Shown: positions 44,165 to 52,632, numbered from the stretch's first letter. The stretch is 64,000 nt of DNA from Streptomyces sp. 3214.6 (GCF_900129855.1 NZ_LT670819.1:3968001-4032000); one strand, 5' to 3'. Notes: generated from the sequence alone by a model not told the origin. Numbers and translations are program-made.

Positions 44165-44350
44165 TTACCAGGAGCTCTTGGTCACGCCCGGCAGCTCGCC
44201 GCGGTGAGCCATCTCACGAAGGCACACACGGCAGAGGCCGAACTTGCGGTACACGGAGTGCGGACGACCGCAGCGCTGGCAGCGGTTGTAAGCCCGCACA
44301 GCGAACTTGGGCTTACGAGCAGCCTTCGCGATCAGAGCCTTCTTCGCCAT
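44165..44350 (-). CDS. rpsN: 30S ribosomal protein S14 type Z (zinc-binding)
   Basis: 61 residues from the ATG at 44350 (MAKKALIAKAARKPKF). Zinc ligands CQRCG (C24, C27) and CRVC (C40, C43) are intact, so it is the short C+ form. Streptomyces usually keep a second, zinc-independent S14 elsewhere for zinc starvation. It lies 5 nt after the rplE stop. Confidence 0.97.
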   Translation of the reverse strand: MAKKALIAKAARKPKFAVRAYNRCQRCGRPHSVYRKFGLCRVCLREMAHRGELPGVTKSSW

Positions 44351-44355
44351 CTCGC

Positions 44356-44913
44356 TCACGCCTCCTTGAAGGGGAAGCCGAGGTGACGAAGGAGCGCGCG
44401 GCCCTCAGCGTCGTTGGTCGCCGTGGTGACCACGGTGATGTCCATACCCCGGACGCGGTCGATCTTGTCCTGGTCGATCTCGTGGAACATGACCTGCTCC
44501 GTGAGACCGAAGGTGTAGTTGCCACGGCCGTCGAACTGCTTGGGGGACAGGCCGCGGAAGTCGCGGATGCGCGGGAGCGCGAGCGACAGGGTGCGGTCCA
44601 GGAACTCCCACATGCGGTCGCCACGAAGCGTGACGTGGGCACCGATCGGCTGACCCTCACGCAGCTTGAACTGCGCGATGGACTTGCGGGCCTTGGTGAC
44701 GGCCGGCTTCTGACCGGTGATCGTGGTGAGGTCGCGGATGGCGCCCTCGATCAGCTTGGAGTCGCGGGCGGCGTCGCCCACACCCATGTTGACCACGATC
44801 TTGACGAGGCCGGGGATCTGCATGACGTTCTCGTAGGAGAACTCCTCACGCAGCTTGCCCGCGATCTCCTCGCGGTACTTCGTCTTCAGACGCGGAGTCG
44901 TGGTGGTAGCCAT
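44356..44913 (-). CDS. rplE: 50S ribosomal protein L5
   Basis: 185 residues. It binds 5S rRNA and contacts the P-site tRNA. LKTKYREEIAGKLREEFSYE, IVVNMGVGDAARDSK, GQKPAVTKARKSIAQFKLRE and FHEIDQDKIDRVRGMDITVV are conserved. The start overlaps the rplX stop by one base. Confidence 0.98.
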   Translation of the reverse strand: MATTTTPRLKTKYREEIAGKLREEFSYENVMQIPGLVKIVVNMGVGDAARDSKLIEGAIRDLTTITGQKPAVTKARKSIAQFKLREGQPIGAHVTLRGDRMWEFLDRTLSLALPRIRDFRGLSPKQFDGRGNYTFGLTEQVMFHEIDQDKIDRVRGMDITVVTTATNDAEGRALLRHLGFPFKEA

Positions 44914-45236
44914 CAGATGTCCTCACCCGTCCGCTTGGCAACGCGGATCTTGTTGCCCTCGTCGTCGAAGCGGTAACCGACGCGCGTGACGACCTTGTTG
45001 CCGTCCTTCTCCACGACCAGCTGAACGTTGGACACGTGGATCGGGGCCTCGGTGGTCACGATGCCGCCGGCCTGCGAGCCCTTGGCGGTCGGACCGGCCT
45101 TCGTGTGCTTCTTGACCCGGTTGACACCCTCGACCAGGACGCGGTCCTCACGGGGGAAGGCCGCGATGACCTTGCCCTGCTTGCCCTTGTCCTTACCGGT
45201 GATGACCTGGACCAGGTCGCCCTTCTTGATCTTCAT
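44913..45236 (-). CDS. rplX: 50S ribosomal protein L24
   Basis: 107 residues. An assembly-initiating protein with an N-terminal KOW motif: KKGDLVQVITGKDKGKQGKV. VEGVNRVKKHTKAG follows, and the end resembles other actinobacterial L24 proteins. It lies 2 nt after rplN. Confidence 0.98.
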   Translation of the reverse strand: MKIKKGDLVQVITGKDKGKQGKVIAAFPREDRVLVEGVNRVKKHTKAGPTAKGSQAGGIVTTEAPIHVSNVQLVVEKDGNKVVTRVGYRFDDEGNKIRVAKRTGEDI

Positions 45237-45238
45237 GC

Positions 45239-45607
45239 TTACAGCACCTCCGGAGCCAGCGAGATGATCTTCATGAACTTCTTCTCGCGCAGCTCACGCC
45301 CGACCGGGCCGAAGATGCGGGTGCCGCGAGGGTCGCCGTCGTTCTTCAGAATGACGGCGGCGTTCTCGTCGAAGCGGATGTACGAGCCGTCCGGACGGCG
45401 GCGCTCCTTGACGGTGCGAACGATGACCGCCTTGACGACGTCACCCTTCTTCACGTTGCCACCGGGGATCGCGTCCTTGACGGTGGCGACGATGACGTCA
45501 CCGATGCCCGCGTAGCGGCGACCGGAGCCACCGAGCACACGGATGCAAAGGATTTCCTTCGCACCAGTGTTGTCGGCGACACGCAGTCGCGACTCCTGCT
45601 GGATCAC
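45239..45607 (-). CDS. rplN: 50S ribosomal protein L14
   Basis: 122 residues, GTG start. MIQQESRLRVADNTGAKEIL, VRTVKERRRPDGSYIRFDEN and GDPRGTRIFGPVGRELREKK are universal. It starts the spc set and is separated from rpsQ by 111 nt with two hairpins. Confidence 0.98.
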   Translation of the reverse strand: MIQQESRLRVADNTGAKEILCIRVLGGSGRRYAGIGDVIVATVKDAIPGGNVKKGDVVKAVIVRTVKERRRPDGSYIRFDENAAVILKNDGDPRGTRIFGPVGRELREKKFMKIISLAPEVL

Positions 45608-45635
45608 GTCTATCTCCTGTTTGTCTGCCGGTTCC

Positions 45636-45678
45636 CGGGGCGGGGCGTAAGTAGGTAACTAACTAACGCCCCGCCCCG
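45636..45678 (-). terminator. Strong hairpin at S10/spc junction (rplN-proximal)
   Basis: A perfect 13-bp stem (CGGGGCGGGGCGT with its complement) encloses a 17-nt AT-rich loop carrying TTAGTTAG. It is transcribed after rpsQ and before rplN, 28 nt upstream of the rplN start. Confidence 0.75.
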
Positions 45679-45694
45679 AGCCTGGCGGAACTGA

Positions 45695-45716
45695 CCTGCG
45701 GGATTACCCCCGCAGG
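45695..45716 (-). terminator. Second hairpin at S10/spc junction (rpsQ-proximal)
   Basis: CCTGCGGG-GGTAAT-CCCGCAGG is an 8-bp stem 2 nt after the rpsQ stop. Together with the next hairpin it suggests partial termination or RNA processing between S10 and spc genes. Confidence 0.65.
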
Positions 45717-45718
45717 AA

Positions 45719-46006
45719 TTACTTGGCCTTCTCGAGGATCTCGACGATGCGCCAGCGCTTCGTCGCGGACAGCGGCCGGGTCTCCGCGAGGAGGACACGG
45801 TCGCCGACGCCCGCAGCGTTCTGCTCGTCGTGCGCCTTGAGCTTGTTCGTACGGCGGATGACCTTGCCGTACAGCGCGTGCTTGACGCGGTCCTCGACAG
45901 CGACGACGACGGTCTTGTCCATCTTGTCGCTGACGACGAGACCCTCACGGGTCTTGCGGAAGCCGCGGGCCTCTGCAGTCTGCTCAGTCACGTTGTTCTC
46001 ACTCAT
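45719..46006 (-). CDS. rpsQ: 30S ribosomal protein S17
   Basis: 95 residues. The OB-fold core (GLVVSDKMDKTVVVAVEDRV, HDEQNAAGVGDRVLLAETRP, SATKRWRIVEILEKAK) follows an acidic N-terminal segment. The start overlaps the rpmC stop by one base. Confidence 0.98.
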   Translation of the reverse strand: MSENNVTEQTAEARGFRKTREGLVVSDKMDKTVVVAVEDRVKHALYGKVIRRTNKLKAHDEQNAAGVGDRVLLAETRPLSATKRWRIVEILEKAK

Positions 46007-46230
46007 CAGGCGCTCTCCACCGTCTCGATGCCCAGCTCGCGCTCACGCATCAGGGTGTAGATCCGCGCGATGTCCTTACGGACGGCCTTGAGCCGACCGT
46101 GGTTCTCGAGCTGACCCGTCGCCGCCTGGAAGCGGAGGTTGAACAGCTCTTCCTTGGCTTCGCGAAGCTTCGCCAGAAGCTCCTCGTCACCCAGTTCGCG
46201 CAGCTCGGACGCCTTGGTACCGGCCGACAT
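46006..46230 (-). CDS. rpmC: 50S ribosomal protein L29
   Basis: 74 residues from the ATG at 46230 (MSAGTKASELRELGDEEL); the GTG just before it is in frame but less likely. EELFNLRFQAATGQLENHGR and IARIYTLMRERELGIE are diagnostic. It sits at the tunnel exit where SRP and trigger factor dock. It overlaps rplP by one base. Confidence 0.97.
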   Translation of the reverse strand: MSAGTKASELRELGDEELLAKLREAKEELFNLRFQAATGQLENHGRLKAVRKDIARIYTLMRERELGIETVESA

Positions 46231-46649
46231 CACGCTTCACCTGCCTCGCGCTTGACGATCCGGCACTTCATCGGCAGCTTGTGGGCTGCGCGAGTCAGGG
46301 CCTCACGGGCGATCTTCTCGTTGGGGTAGGACAGCTCGAACATGACCCGGCCCGGGTGCACGTTCGCGATCCACCACTCGGGAGAACCCTTACCGGAACC
46401 CATGCGGGTCTCGGCAGGCTTCTTCGTGAGCGGGCGGTCCGGGTAGATGTTGATCCAGACCTTGCCGCCACGCTTGATGTGGCGGGTCATCGCGATACGG
46501 GCCGCCTCGATCTGGCGGTTGGTCACGTACGCCGGCGTGAGGGCCTGAATGCCGTACTCGCCGAACGAGACCGTCGTACCGCCCTTGGCCTGACCACGGC
46601 GCTTCGGGTGGTGCTGCTTGCGGTGCTTGACCCTACGGGGGATCAGCAT
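46230..46649 (-). CDS. rplP: 50S ribosomal protein L16
   Basis: 139 residues. It organises the A-site tRNA region of 23S rRNA. MLIPRRVKHRKQHHPKRRGQ, FGEYGIQALTPAYVTNRQIE and RMGSGKGSPEWWIANV are conserved. It lies 5 nt after rpsC. Confidence 0.98.
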   Translation of the reverse strand: MLIPRRVKHRKQHHPKRRGQAKGGTTVSFGEYGIQALTPAYVTNRQIEAARIAMTRHIKRGGKVWINIYPDRPLTKKPAETRMGSGKGSPEWWIANVHPGRVMFELSYPNEKIAREALTRAAHKLPMKCRIVKREAGEA

Positions 46650-46654
46650 GTCGG

Positions 46655-47485
46655 TCAGGCCTCCGTTCCGGTGCTCTCAGCCGGAGCGGCAGCCGCCGGA
46701 GCCTCGGCCTTGGGGGCCTCGGCGGCGGGAGCCTGCTGCGGCTTGCGACCGCGACCGCCACGCTCGCCACCGCGGCCACCACGGGCCGGGCGGTCAGCGC
46801 CACCACGGGCCGGGCGGTTGCCGGCGCGGGCAGCGGCGTTCTCGGCGCGGACCTCGGCGATGTTCTTGACGTCGCCCTTGTAGATCCAGACCTTCACGCC
46901 GATGCGGCCGAAGGTCGTCTTGGCCTCGAAGAAGCCGTAGTCCACGTTCGCGCGGAGCGTGTGCAGGGGCACACGGCCCTCGCGGTAGAACTCCGAGCGG
47001 GACATCTCGGCGCCGCCGAGGCGGCCACCGCACTGGATCTTGATGCCCTTGGCGCCCGCCTTCATCGCCGACTGCATGCTCTTACGCATGGCGCGACGGA
47101 AGGAGACGCGGGAGGAGAGCTGCTCGGCGACGGCCTGGGCCACCAGCTGAGCGTCGACCTCGGGGTTCTTGACCTCGAGGATGTTCAGCTGGACCTGCTT
47201 CTTGGTCAGCTTCTCCAGGTCGCCGCGGATACGGTCGGCCTCGGCGCCGCGGCGGCCGATGACGATGCCCGGACGCGCGGTGTGGATGTCGACGCGGACG
47301 CGGTCACGGGTGCGCTCGATCTCCACCTTCGAGATGCCGGCGCGCTCCATGCCGGACGTCATCATCCGACGGATGGCGACGTCTTCCTTGACGTATTCCT
47401 TGTACGACTTGTCGGCGTACCAGCGGGACTTGAAGTCCGTGGTGATGCCGAGCCGGAACCCATGCGGGTTAACCTTCTGGCCCAT
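46655..47485 (-). CDS. rpsC: 30S ribosomal protein S3
   Basis: 276 residues. The KH domain (GIVIGRRGAEADRIRGDLEK) and the C-terminal domain (GIKIQCGGRLGGAEMSRSEF) form part of the mRNA entry channel. A 55-residue Arg/Gly-rich then Ala/Pro-rich tail (GGADRPARGGRGGERGGRGR) extends it beyond the E. coli length, as in other Streptomyces. It overlaps the rplV stop by one base. Confidence 0.98.
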   Translation of the reverse strand: MGQKVNPHGFRLGITTDFKSRWYADKSYKEYVKEDVAIRRMMTSGMERAGISKVEIERTRDRVRVDIHTARPGIVIGRRGAEADRIRGDLEKLTKKQVQLNILEVKNPEVDAQLVAQAVAEQLSSRVSFRRAMRKSMQSAMKAGAKGIKIQCGGRLGGAEMSRSEFYREGRVPLHTLRANVDYGFFEAKTTFGRIGVKVWIYKGDVKNIAEVRAENAAARAGNRPARGGADRPARGGRGGERGGRGRKPQQAPAAEAPKAEAPAAAAPAESTGTEA

Positions 47486-47832
47486 TACCGGGTCCCTTCC
47501 TTGCTGCTGACGACCACGGTGATGTGGCTGGTCCGCTTGCGGATCCGGTAGGCGCGGCCCTGGGCGCGCGGACGGAACCGCTTCAGGGTCGGGCCCTCGT
47601 CGACGTAGGCCTCGGAGATGAAGAGGCTGTCGGCGTCAGTGTGGTCGTAGTTGTGCGCGGCGTTGGCAATGGCGCTGTCCAGCACCTTGCCGACCGGCAC
47701 GCTCGCGGCCTGCGGGGCGAAACGCAGGACCGCCTGAGCCTCCGTGGCGTCCATGCCACGGATAAGGTCCACCACCCGGCGGGCCTTCATGGGCGTGACG
47801 CGGATGTACCGCGCCTGGGCCCTGGCTTCCAT
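47485..47832 (-). CDS. rplV: 50S ribosomal protein L22
   Basis: 115 residues from the ATG at 47832, which has GGAAGGAC 6 nt upstream; an in-frame ATG at 47862 lacks a well-spaced site. ARYIRVTPMKARRVVDLIRG and the beta-hairpin tip RFRPRAQGRAYRIRKRTSHI reach into the exit tunnel where macrolides bind. No unusual change is evident in the hairpin. Confidence 0.96.
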   Translation of the reverse strand: MEARAQARYIRVTPMKARRVVDLIRGMDATEAQAVLRFAPQAASVPVGKVLDSAIANAAHNYDHTDADSLFISEAYVDEGPTLKRFRPRAQGRAYRIRKRTSHITVVVSSKEGTR

Positions 47833-47874
47833 GGTTGTCCTTCCAGTGTCTGTCATGGTCATTCCACCCCGCTA

Positions 47875-48156
47875 CTAGCGGCGCTTCGACTTCCGGTCGT
47901 CCTTGACGTGACCCCGGAAGGTGCGCGTCGGCGAGAACTCGCCGAGCTTGTGGCCGACCATCGACTCGGTGACAAACACCGGAATGTGGGTCTTGCCGTT
48001 GTGCACCGCGATCGTGTGGCCCAGCATGCTGGGAATGATCATCGAGCGACGGGACCAGGTCTTGATGACGTTCTTGGAACCGGCTTCGTTCTGGGCGTCC
48101 ACCTTCTTTACGAGGTGTCCGTCGACGAAGGGCCCCTTCTTGAGACTGCGCGGCAT
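47875..48156 (-). CDS. rpsS: 30S ribosomal protein S19
   Basis: 93 residues. MPRSLKKGPFVDGHLVKKVD, IKTWSRRSMIIPSMLGHTIA and KLGEFSPTRTFRGH are universal. A head protein close to S13. It lies 12 nt after rplB. Confidence 0.98.
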   Translation of the reverse strand: MPRSLKKGPFVDGHLVKKVDAQNEAGSKNVIKTWSRRSMIIPSMLGHTIAVHNGKTHIPVFVTESMVGHKLGEFSPTRTFRGHVKDDRKSKRR

Positions 48157-48168
48157 CTAAACCCGCTC

Positions 48169-49005
48169 CTAGCGCTTCTTGTTCGTCTTGCGGCGGCGGA
48201 CGATGTACTTGTTCGAAGCCTTCTTCGGCGAACGAGTACGACCCTCCTTCTGACCCCAGGGGCTGACCGGGTGGCGACCACCGGAGGTCTTGCCCTCACC
48301 ACCACCGTGGGGGTGGTCAACCGGGTTCATCGCCACACCGCGAACGGTCGGGCGGACGCCCAGCCAGCGCTTGCGGCCGGCCTTGCCCCAGTTGATGTTG
48401 CTCTGCTCGGCGTTGCCGACCTCGCCGACCGTGGCGCGGCAGCGCTGGTCGACCAGGCGGATCTCACCGGACGGCATACGAAGGTGGGCCATCGTGCCCT
48501 CCTTCGCGAGCAGCTGCACGGAGGCGCCGGCGGAGCGGGCGAACTTGGCACCGCCACCGGGACGGAGCTCGATCGCGTGGATCGTGGTACCGACCGGGAT
48601 GTTGCGGAGCGCCAGGTTGTTGCCCGGCTTGATGTCGGCCCCGGGACCGTTCTCGACGCGGTCGCCCTGCTGCAGGTTGCGCGGGGCGAGGATGTAGCGC
48701 TTCTCGCCGTCGGCGTAGTGCAGCAGCGCGATGCGCGCGGTGCGGTTGGGGTCGTACTCGATGTGCGCGACCTTCGCCGGCACGCCGTCCTTGTCGTGAC
48801 GACGGAAGTCGATGACACGGTAGGCGCGCTTGTGTCCGCCACCCTGGTGGCGAACGGTCACACGACCGGCGTTGTTACGGCCGCCCTTGCTGTGCAGCGG
48901 GCGGACCAGCGACTTCTCCGGCGTGGACCGCGTGACCTCGACGAAGTCGGCGACGCTGGAGCCACGACGGCCCGGCGTAGTCGGCTTGTACTTGCGGATT
49001 CCCAT
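48169..49005 (-). CDS. rplB: 50S ribosomal protein L2
   Basis: 278 residues. It is essential for subunit association and peptidyl transfer. GRNNAGRVTVRHQGGGHKRA, NIPVGTTIHAIELRPGGGAK and VAMNPVDHPHGGGEGKTSGG (the conserved His region) are intact. It lies 40 nt after rplW. Confidence 0.98.
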   Translation of the reverse strand: MGIRKYKPTTPGRRGSSVADFVEVTRSTPEKSLVRPLHSKGGRNNAGRVTVRHQGGGHKRAYRVIDFRRHDKDGVPAKVAHIEYDPNRTARIALLHYADGEKRYILAPRNLQQGDRVENGPGADIKPGNNLALRNIPVGTTIHAIELRPGGGAKFARSAGASVQLLAKEGTMAHLRMPSGEIRLVDQRCRATVGEVGNAEQSNINWGKAGRKRWLGVRPTVRGVAMNPVDHPHGGGEGKTSGGRHPVSPWGQKEGRTRSPKKASNKYIVRRRKTNKKR

Positions 49006-49045
49006 TTTTCAGTCCTCGTCCGATATCGGACGATCCGGACCGCCC

Positions 49046-49465
49046 TTAGGCGGTCGGACCGCCGAAGATGTCGATACGGTCGCCCTCAGCAAGGGTCACG
49101 ATCGCTCGCTTGGTGGCGGCACGCTGACCGAAACCGGTCTTCGTGCGCTTGCGCTTGCCGATGCGGTTGATCGTGTTGACCCCGGTGACCTTGACCGAGA
49201 AGACCGCCTGGACGGCCTGCTTGATCTGGGTCTTGTTGGCGTTCGGGTCGACGATGAACGTGTACTTGTTCTCGTCGAGGAGCGCGTAGCTCTTCTCCGA
49301 CACGACCGGCTTCAGCAGCACGTCACGGGGGTCCGTGTACGCCTTGCTGGGCGCGGTGACGACGGTGTTCTTGCCCTCGGTGGCGTGGCGCTTCGCCTTG
49401 GCGACGCGCGCGGCCTTGGCGGCCTTGGCAGCCTTGGCGGCAATGCTCGGGTGACGCGTAGCCAT
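49046..49465 (-). CDS. rplW: 50S ribosomal protein L23
   Basis: 139 residues. The L23 core begins DPRDVLLKPVVSEKSYALLD and includes KTQIKQAVQAVFSVKVTGVN. About 45 extra N-terminal residues form an Ala/Lys repeat (AAKAAKAAKAARVAKAKRH) that is much more basic than in E. coli. The start overlaps the rplD stop by one base. Confidence 0.97.
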   Translation of the reverse strand: MATRHPSIAAKAAKAAKAARVAKAKRHATEGKNTVVTAPSKAYTDPRDVLLKPVVSEKSYALLDENKYTFIVDPNANKTQIKQAVQAVFSVKVTGVNTINRIGKRKRTKTGFGQRAATKRAIVTLAEGDRIDIFGGPTA

Positions 49466-50121
49466 CAGGCGTCACTCCCTTCGGTGTCGTTGGCCTTCGG
49501 GCCGGCGACGAAGGACTCGAGAGCGGCCTGGGTGAAGACCACGTCGTCCGAGACGATCACGTCGTACGTGTTCAGCTGGCCCGGCTCCAGGATGTGCACC
49601 TGGGGCAGGTTGCGGGCGGACAGCCACGCGGCCTCGTCGGCGCGGTCGACGACCAGGAGCAGGTTCTTGCGCTCCGAGATCTTGCCGAACAGCGTGCGAG
49701 CGGCCTTGGTGGAGGGGGTCTCGCCCTCGATCACGCCGGTGACGACGTGAATGCGGTTGTGGCGGGCCCGGTCGGTGAGGGCGTGACGCAGGGCGGCAGC
49801 CTTCATCTTCTTCGGGGTCCGCTGCGAGTAGTCGCGCGGCACGGGACCGTGCACGACGCCACCACCGGCGAACTGGGGCGCGCGGGTAGAGCCCTGGCGC
49901 GCACGGCCGGTGCCCTTCTGACGGTAAGGCTTCTTACCGCCACCACGAACCTCGCCGCGGGTCTTGGTCTTGTGCGTGCCCTGACGGGCAGCGGCGTTCT
50001 GCGCGACGACGACCTGGTGGATCAGCGGGATGCTGACCTTCTCCACGCCGAAGATCTCCGCGGGGAGCTCGACGCTACCGGTCTTCTCGCCGGCAGGCGA
50101 AAGGATGTCAACAGTGCTCAT
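49465..50121 (-). CDS. rplD: 50S ribosomal protein L4
   Basis: 218 residues. The tunnel-lining loop KTRGEVRGGGKKPYRQKGTG (about 54-73) is intact. PRDYSQRTPKKMKAAALRHA follows. L4 autoregulates the S10 operon in enterobacteria. It lies 8 nt after rplC. Confidence 0.98.
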   Translation of the reverse strand: MSTVDILSPAGEKTGSVELPAEIFGVEKVSIPLIHQVVVAQNAAARQGTHKTKTRGEVRGGGKKPYRQKGTGRARQGSTRAPQFAGGGVVHGPVPRDYSQRTPKKMKAAALRHALTDRARHNRIHVVTGVIEGETPSTKAARTLFGKISERKNLLLVVDRADEAAWLSARNLPQVHILEPGQLNTYDVIVSDDVVFTQAALESFVAGPKANDTEGSDA

Positions 50122-50129
50122 CGGTTACC

Positions 50130-50774
50130 TCAGGCCCCCTTGGCCGCGGTGCGGACCAGGACGAGGCCGCCGTTCGGACCGGGGACAGCGCCCTTGATGA
50201 GCAGCAGACCCTTCTCCGCGTCAACGGCGTGGACGGTCAGGTTCTGGGTGGTGACACGCTCGTTGCCCATGCGACCCGCCATGCGGAGGCCCTTGAACAC
50301 GCGGCCCGGGGTGGCGCAGCCACCGATGGAACCGGGCGAGCGGTGCTTGCGCTGGGTGCCGTGTCCGGCGCCGAGGCCCTTGAAGTTGTGACGCTTCATG
50401 ACACCGGCGAAGCCCTTGCCCTTGCTCTTGCCGGTCACGTCGACCTTCACGCCGGCCTCGAAGACCTCGGCGGTGATTTCCTGACCGAGCGTGTACTCGG
50501 CGGCATCGGCCGTCCGGATCTCGACGAGGTGGCGACGGGGCGTGACGTCGGCCTTGGCGAAGTGGCCCTTGAGGGGCTTGTTCACCTTGCGCGGGTCGAT
50601 CTCGCCGAAGGCGATCTGGACCGACTCGTAGCCGTCGCTGTCGTTCGTGCGGACCTGGGTCACGACGTTCGGGCCGGCCTTGACGACGGTGACCGGAACA
50701 ACACGGTTGTTCTCGTCCCACACCTGCGTCATGCCGAGCTTCTCGCCCAGGATGCCCTTGATCTGCTTAGCCAT
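50130..50774 (-). CDS. rplC: 50S ribosomal protein L3
   Basis: 214 residues. IKGILGEKLGMTQVWDENNR, KGKGFAGVMKRHNFKGLGAG and HRSPGSIGGCATPGRVFKGL are universal L3 segments near the peptidyl transferase centre. It lies 17 nt after rpsJ. Confidence 0.98.
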   Translation of the reverse strand: MAKQIKGILGEKLGMTQVWDENNRVVPVTVVKAGPNVVTQVRTNDSDGYESVQIAFGEIDPRKVNKPLKGHFAKADVTPRRHLVEIRTADAAEYTLGQEITAEVFEAGVKVDVTGKSKGKGFAGVMKRHNFKGLGAGHGTQRKHRSPGSIGGCATPGRVFKGLRMAGRMGNERVTTQNLTVHAVDAEKGLLLIKGAVPGPNGGLVLVRTAAKGA

Positions 50775-50791
50775 TCTCAGATCACCAGCCC

Positions 50792-51100
50792 TCAGAGCTT
50801 GATCTCGATGTCGACACCGGCCGGGAGGTCGAGTCGCATCAGAGAGTCAACGGTCTTGGGGGTCGGGTCGAGAATGTCGATCAGGCGCTTGTGCGTGCGC
50901 ATCTCGAAGTGCTCGCGCGAGTCCTTGTACTTGTGCGGCGACTTGATGACGCAGTACACGTTCTTCTCAGTGGGCAGCGGCACCGGGCCCGCGACCGACG
51001 CACCAGTACGCGTCACCGTCTCGACGATCTTCTTCGCCGAGCTGTCGATGACCTCGTGGTCGTAGGCCTTGAGCCGGATGCGGATCTTCTGTCCCGCCAT
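50792..51100 (-). CDS. rpsJ: 30S ribosomal protein S10 (NusE)
   Basis: 102 residues. KIRIRLKAYDHEVIDSSAKK, GPVPLPTEKNVYCVIKSPHK and SREHFEMRTHKRLIDILDP are conserved. It works in the 30S head and in antitermination with NusB. It is first in the S10 operon; its leader carries the motif shared with rpsL. Confidence 0.98.
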   Translation of the reverse strand: MAGQKIRIRLKAYDHEVIDSSAKKIVETVTRTGASVAGPVPLPTEKNVYCVIKSPHKYKDSREHFEMRTHKRLIDILDPTPKTVDSLMRLDLPAGVDIEIKL

Positions 51101-51508
51101 GGCTACTCAGTAGTCCTGTCTCTTCTAACGCTCTGGAACCAGATGGTCCGTTTCACTTCGTTCTCCGACCCACGCGGTCGGGTGTGTCGCGCTCTCGCCG
51201 ACACAGATGCCCCTTGTTCGAACATCCCTGCTGGGAAAGCACGGCCCTTCCGGAACCGCAAGCCGGGGACGAAAGGCCCACCGGGTGCCTGGTCGGCGCC
51301 GCACTGACACTTCCCGAAAGATTCCCGTACGTCCGCCCCAGCGCTGCCATCAGGCAGTTAGGGCGACGAGTACTGTGGGACTCGCTTCCGGTCCTCCCGG
51401 CGGGAGGCGCGCAGCATCAACACTCGACCGAGCAACTCCGACAGTCTGCCATATGGGGCAGGGGCCTGGCCAATCGAGCCGGAGAGAATACCCCGGACGT
51501 GACGCAGG
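51101..51508. other. S10 operon leader and promoter region
   Basis: Roughly 400 bp with no credible gene. It contains a 25-bp leader motif at 51165-51189 shared with the rpsL leader. Promoter hexamers for rpsJ were not identified with confidence. Confidence 0.65.
51165..51189 (-). promoter_or_regulatory. Shared 25-bp leader motif, copy in rpsJ leader
   Basis: On the transcribed strand it reads CGACACACCCGACCGCGTGG and ends GTCGG. It can fold CCGACC-GCGTG-GGTCGG. An identical 25-mer occurs at 61015-61039 upstream of rpsL. It lies 65-89 nt before the rpsJ start. Confidence 0.75.
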
Positions 51509-52357
51509 TCAAACGCGAGGCGCGGCGAGTGCTGCTCGCACGCCTGTCAGGTCGGCGGTCGCGGGGGCAGCGGACGCAGGCGCAGGCGCAGGCGCTGGCG
51601 TCTGGGCCGGTGCGTGAGGGCAGCGCCAGATGCAGTACCCGCAGGGCGGCGGCTCGGCTCCGCCGGATGGCGCGCCTTCGCCCTGACCAGAGCCGTCGGC
51701 GGACTCGGACTCGGACTCGGGCTGACTGGCGAAGGCGCTTCTGCCGCTGTGCCGGAAGTTCTTGTTGCGGTCTTCCGCCTGTTTGCGGAGCCTACGCCGC
51801 TCCGGTGAGAGGAAAGCGCCGTTCTTCCGTTGCAGGTAGCTGCTCAGGCACCGCTCGAACGCTGCGTCGAACTCCTGCAGCGCGGACTCCAGAGCTGGGA
51901 GATAGCGATCGATGCCGATCTCGGAAAGCCGCGGCGCAGAGCTCATGACGTCGATCCGGTCGCCGAACCTGCGAAGCTCCGTCCGGAACTGTTTCACGGC
52001 ATCCTCGTACATGCCGAACTCGGCGAGCAGCCCGTCTCTCGACATGGAGAACTCGCCGCGCAGCGCCTCGTAAAGTTCTGGGCTCGGCCGCGTCTCCGCA
52101 CAGAACAGCTCGTCGCGCTGGGTGGCCGTCAGTGTGGTTCGGGAGGCCGCCTCCTCCCGTCGCTCCTCCAACGCCTGGACGCAGCTGTCGACGGCGGCTT
52201 CGGCCACGCCTCTGGTACGCCCCCAGAGGGCGCACAGGTCCATCAACGGTTTGTTGTAGCGCCTGCTCACCCGCTGCGAACCGGCACGGAGTGATATGAA
52301 GGCCACCCACACCGTGCCCACAGTGGTGATGAGTGCCACGAAAATCTCGCCCAGCAC
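51509..52357 (-). CDS. Hypothetical membrane-anchored protein
   Basis: 282 residues from the GTG at 52357, chosen because AGGGGGG lies just upstream; the frame is open to 52396. The N-terminus is a membrane helix (LGEIFVALITTVGTVWVAFI). The body (about 30-200) is helical and charged, including VDSCVQALEERREEAASR and DAAFERCLSSYLQRKNGAF, and may be a coiled coil. The C-terminus has a Ser/Glu stretch, a Cys cluster (CGYCIWRCPHAP) and an Ala/Pro repeat (APAQTPAPAPAPASAAPA). No family is recognised. It is the rightmost minus-strand gene before the S10 leader and belongs to the accessory island. Confidence 0.72.
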   Translation of the reverse strand: MLGEIFVALITTVGTVWVAFISLRAGSQRVSRRYNKPLMDLCALWGRTRGVAEAAVDSCVQALEERREEAASRTTLTATQRDELFCAETRPSPELYEALRGEFSMSRDGLLAEFGMYEDAVKQFRTELRRFGDRIDVMSSAPRLSEIGIDRYLPALESALQEFDAAFERCLSSYLQRKNGAFLSPERRRLRKQAEDRNKNFRHSGRSAFASQPESESESADGSGQGEGAPSGGAEPPPCGYCIWRCPHAPAQTPAPAPAPASAAPATADLTGVRAALAAPRV

Positions 52358-52449
52358 GATCCCCCCTACGCACGGCCGAGCCACTCCCTGCGGCACATGG
52401 TAGGCGCGCCCAACACCCTTGAGACAGAGGGCGGTTAAGGGCTACGCGG

Positions 52450-52632
52450 TCAGCGCGCCGCGGCGATGAAGGCAGCCCAGGCGGCCGGGGCGACGTGAAA
52501 GGTGGGACCCTCCTCCGGGTTCTTGGAGTCACGGACGTGGACGGCGGCGGGGGCAGCGGCGACTTCGACGCAGGAGTCGCCTTCGGAGCCGCTGCTGTAG
52601 GTGCTCTTGAACCACACCAGGTCCTGGATCAT
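52450..52632 (-). CDS. DUF397 domain protein (AbaA-like)
   Basis: 60 residues. DLVWFKSTYSSGSEGDSCVE is the DUF397 signature, followed by VHVRDSKNPEEGPTFHVAPA and AWAAFIAAAR. The ATG overlaps the stop of the HTH-DUF5753 gene by 4 nt, so the two are coupled. In Streptomyces these small proteins pair with WhiJ-like HTH regulators and modulate their activity, sometimes in a toxin-antitoxin-like manner. Confidence 0.93.
   Translation of the reverse strand: MIQDLVWFKSTYSSGSEGDSCVEVAAAPAAVHVRDSKNPEEGPTFHVAPAAWAAFIAAAR

Noticed and set aside
51207..51617. A plus-strand open frame in the S10 leader
   Set aside because: It is Arg/Gly-rich with no ribosome site and overlaps the conserved leader motif and the end of the gene at 51509.
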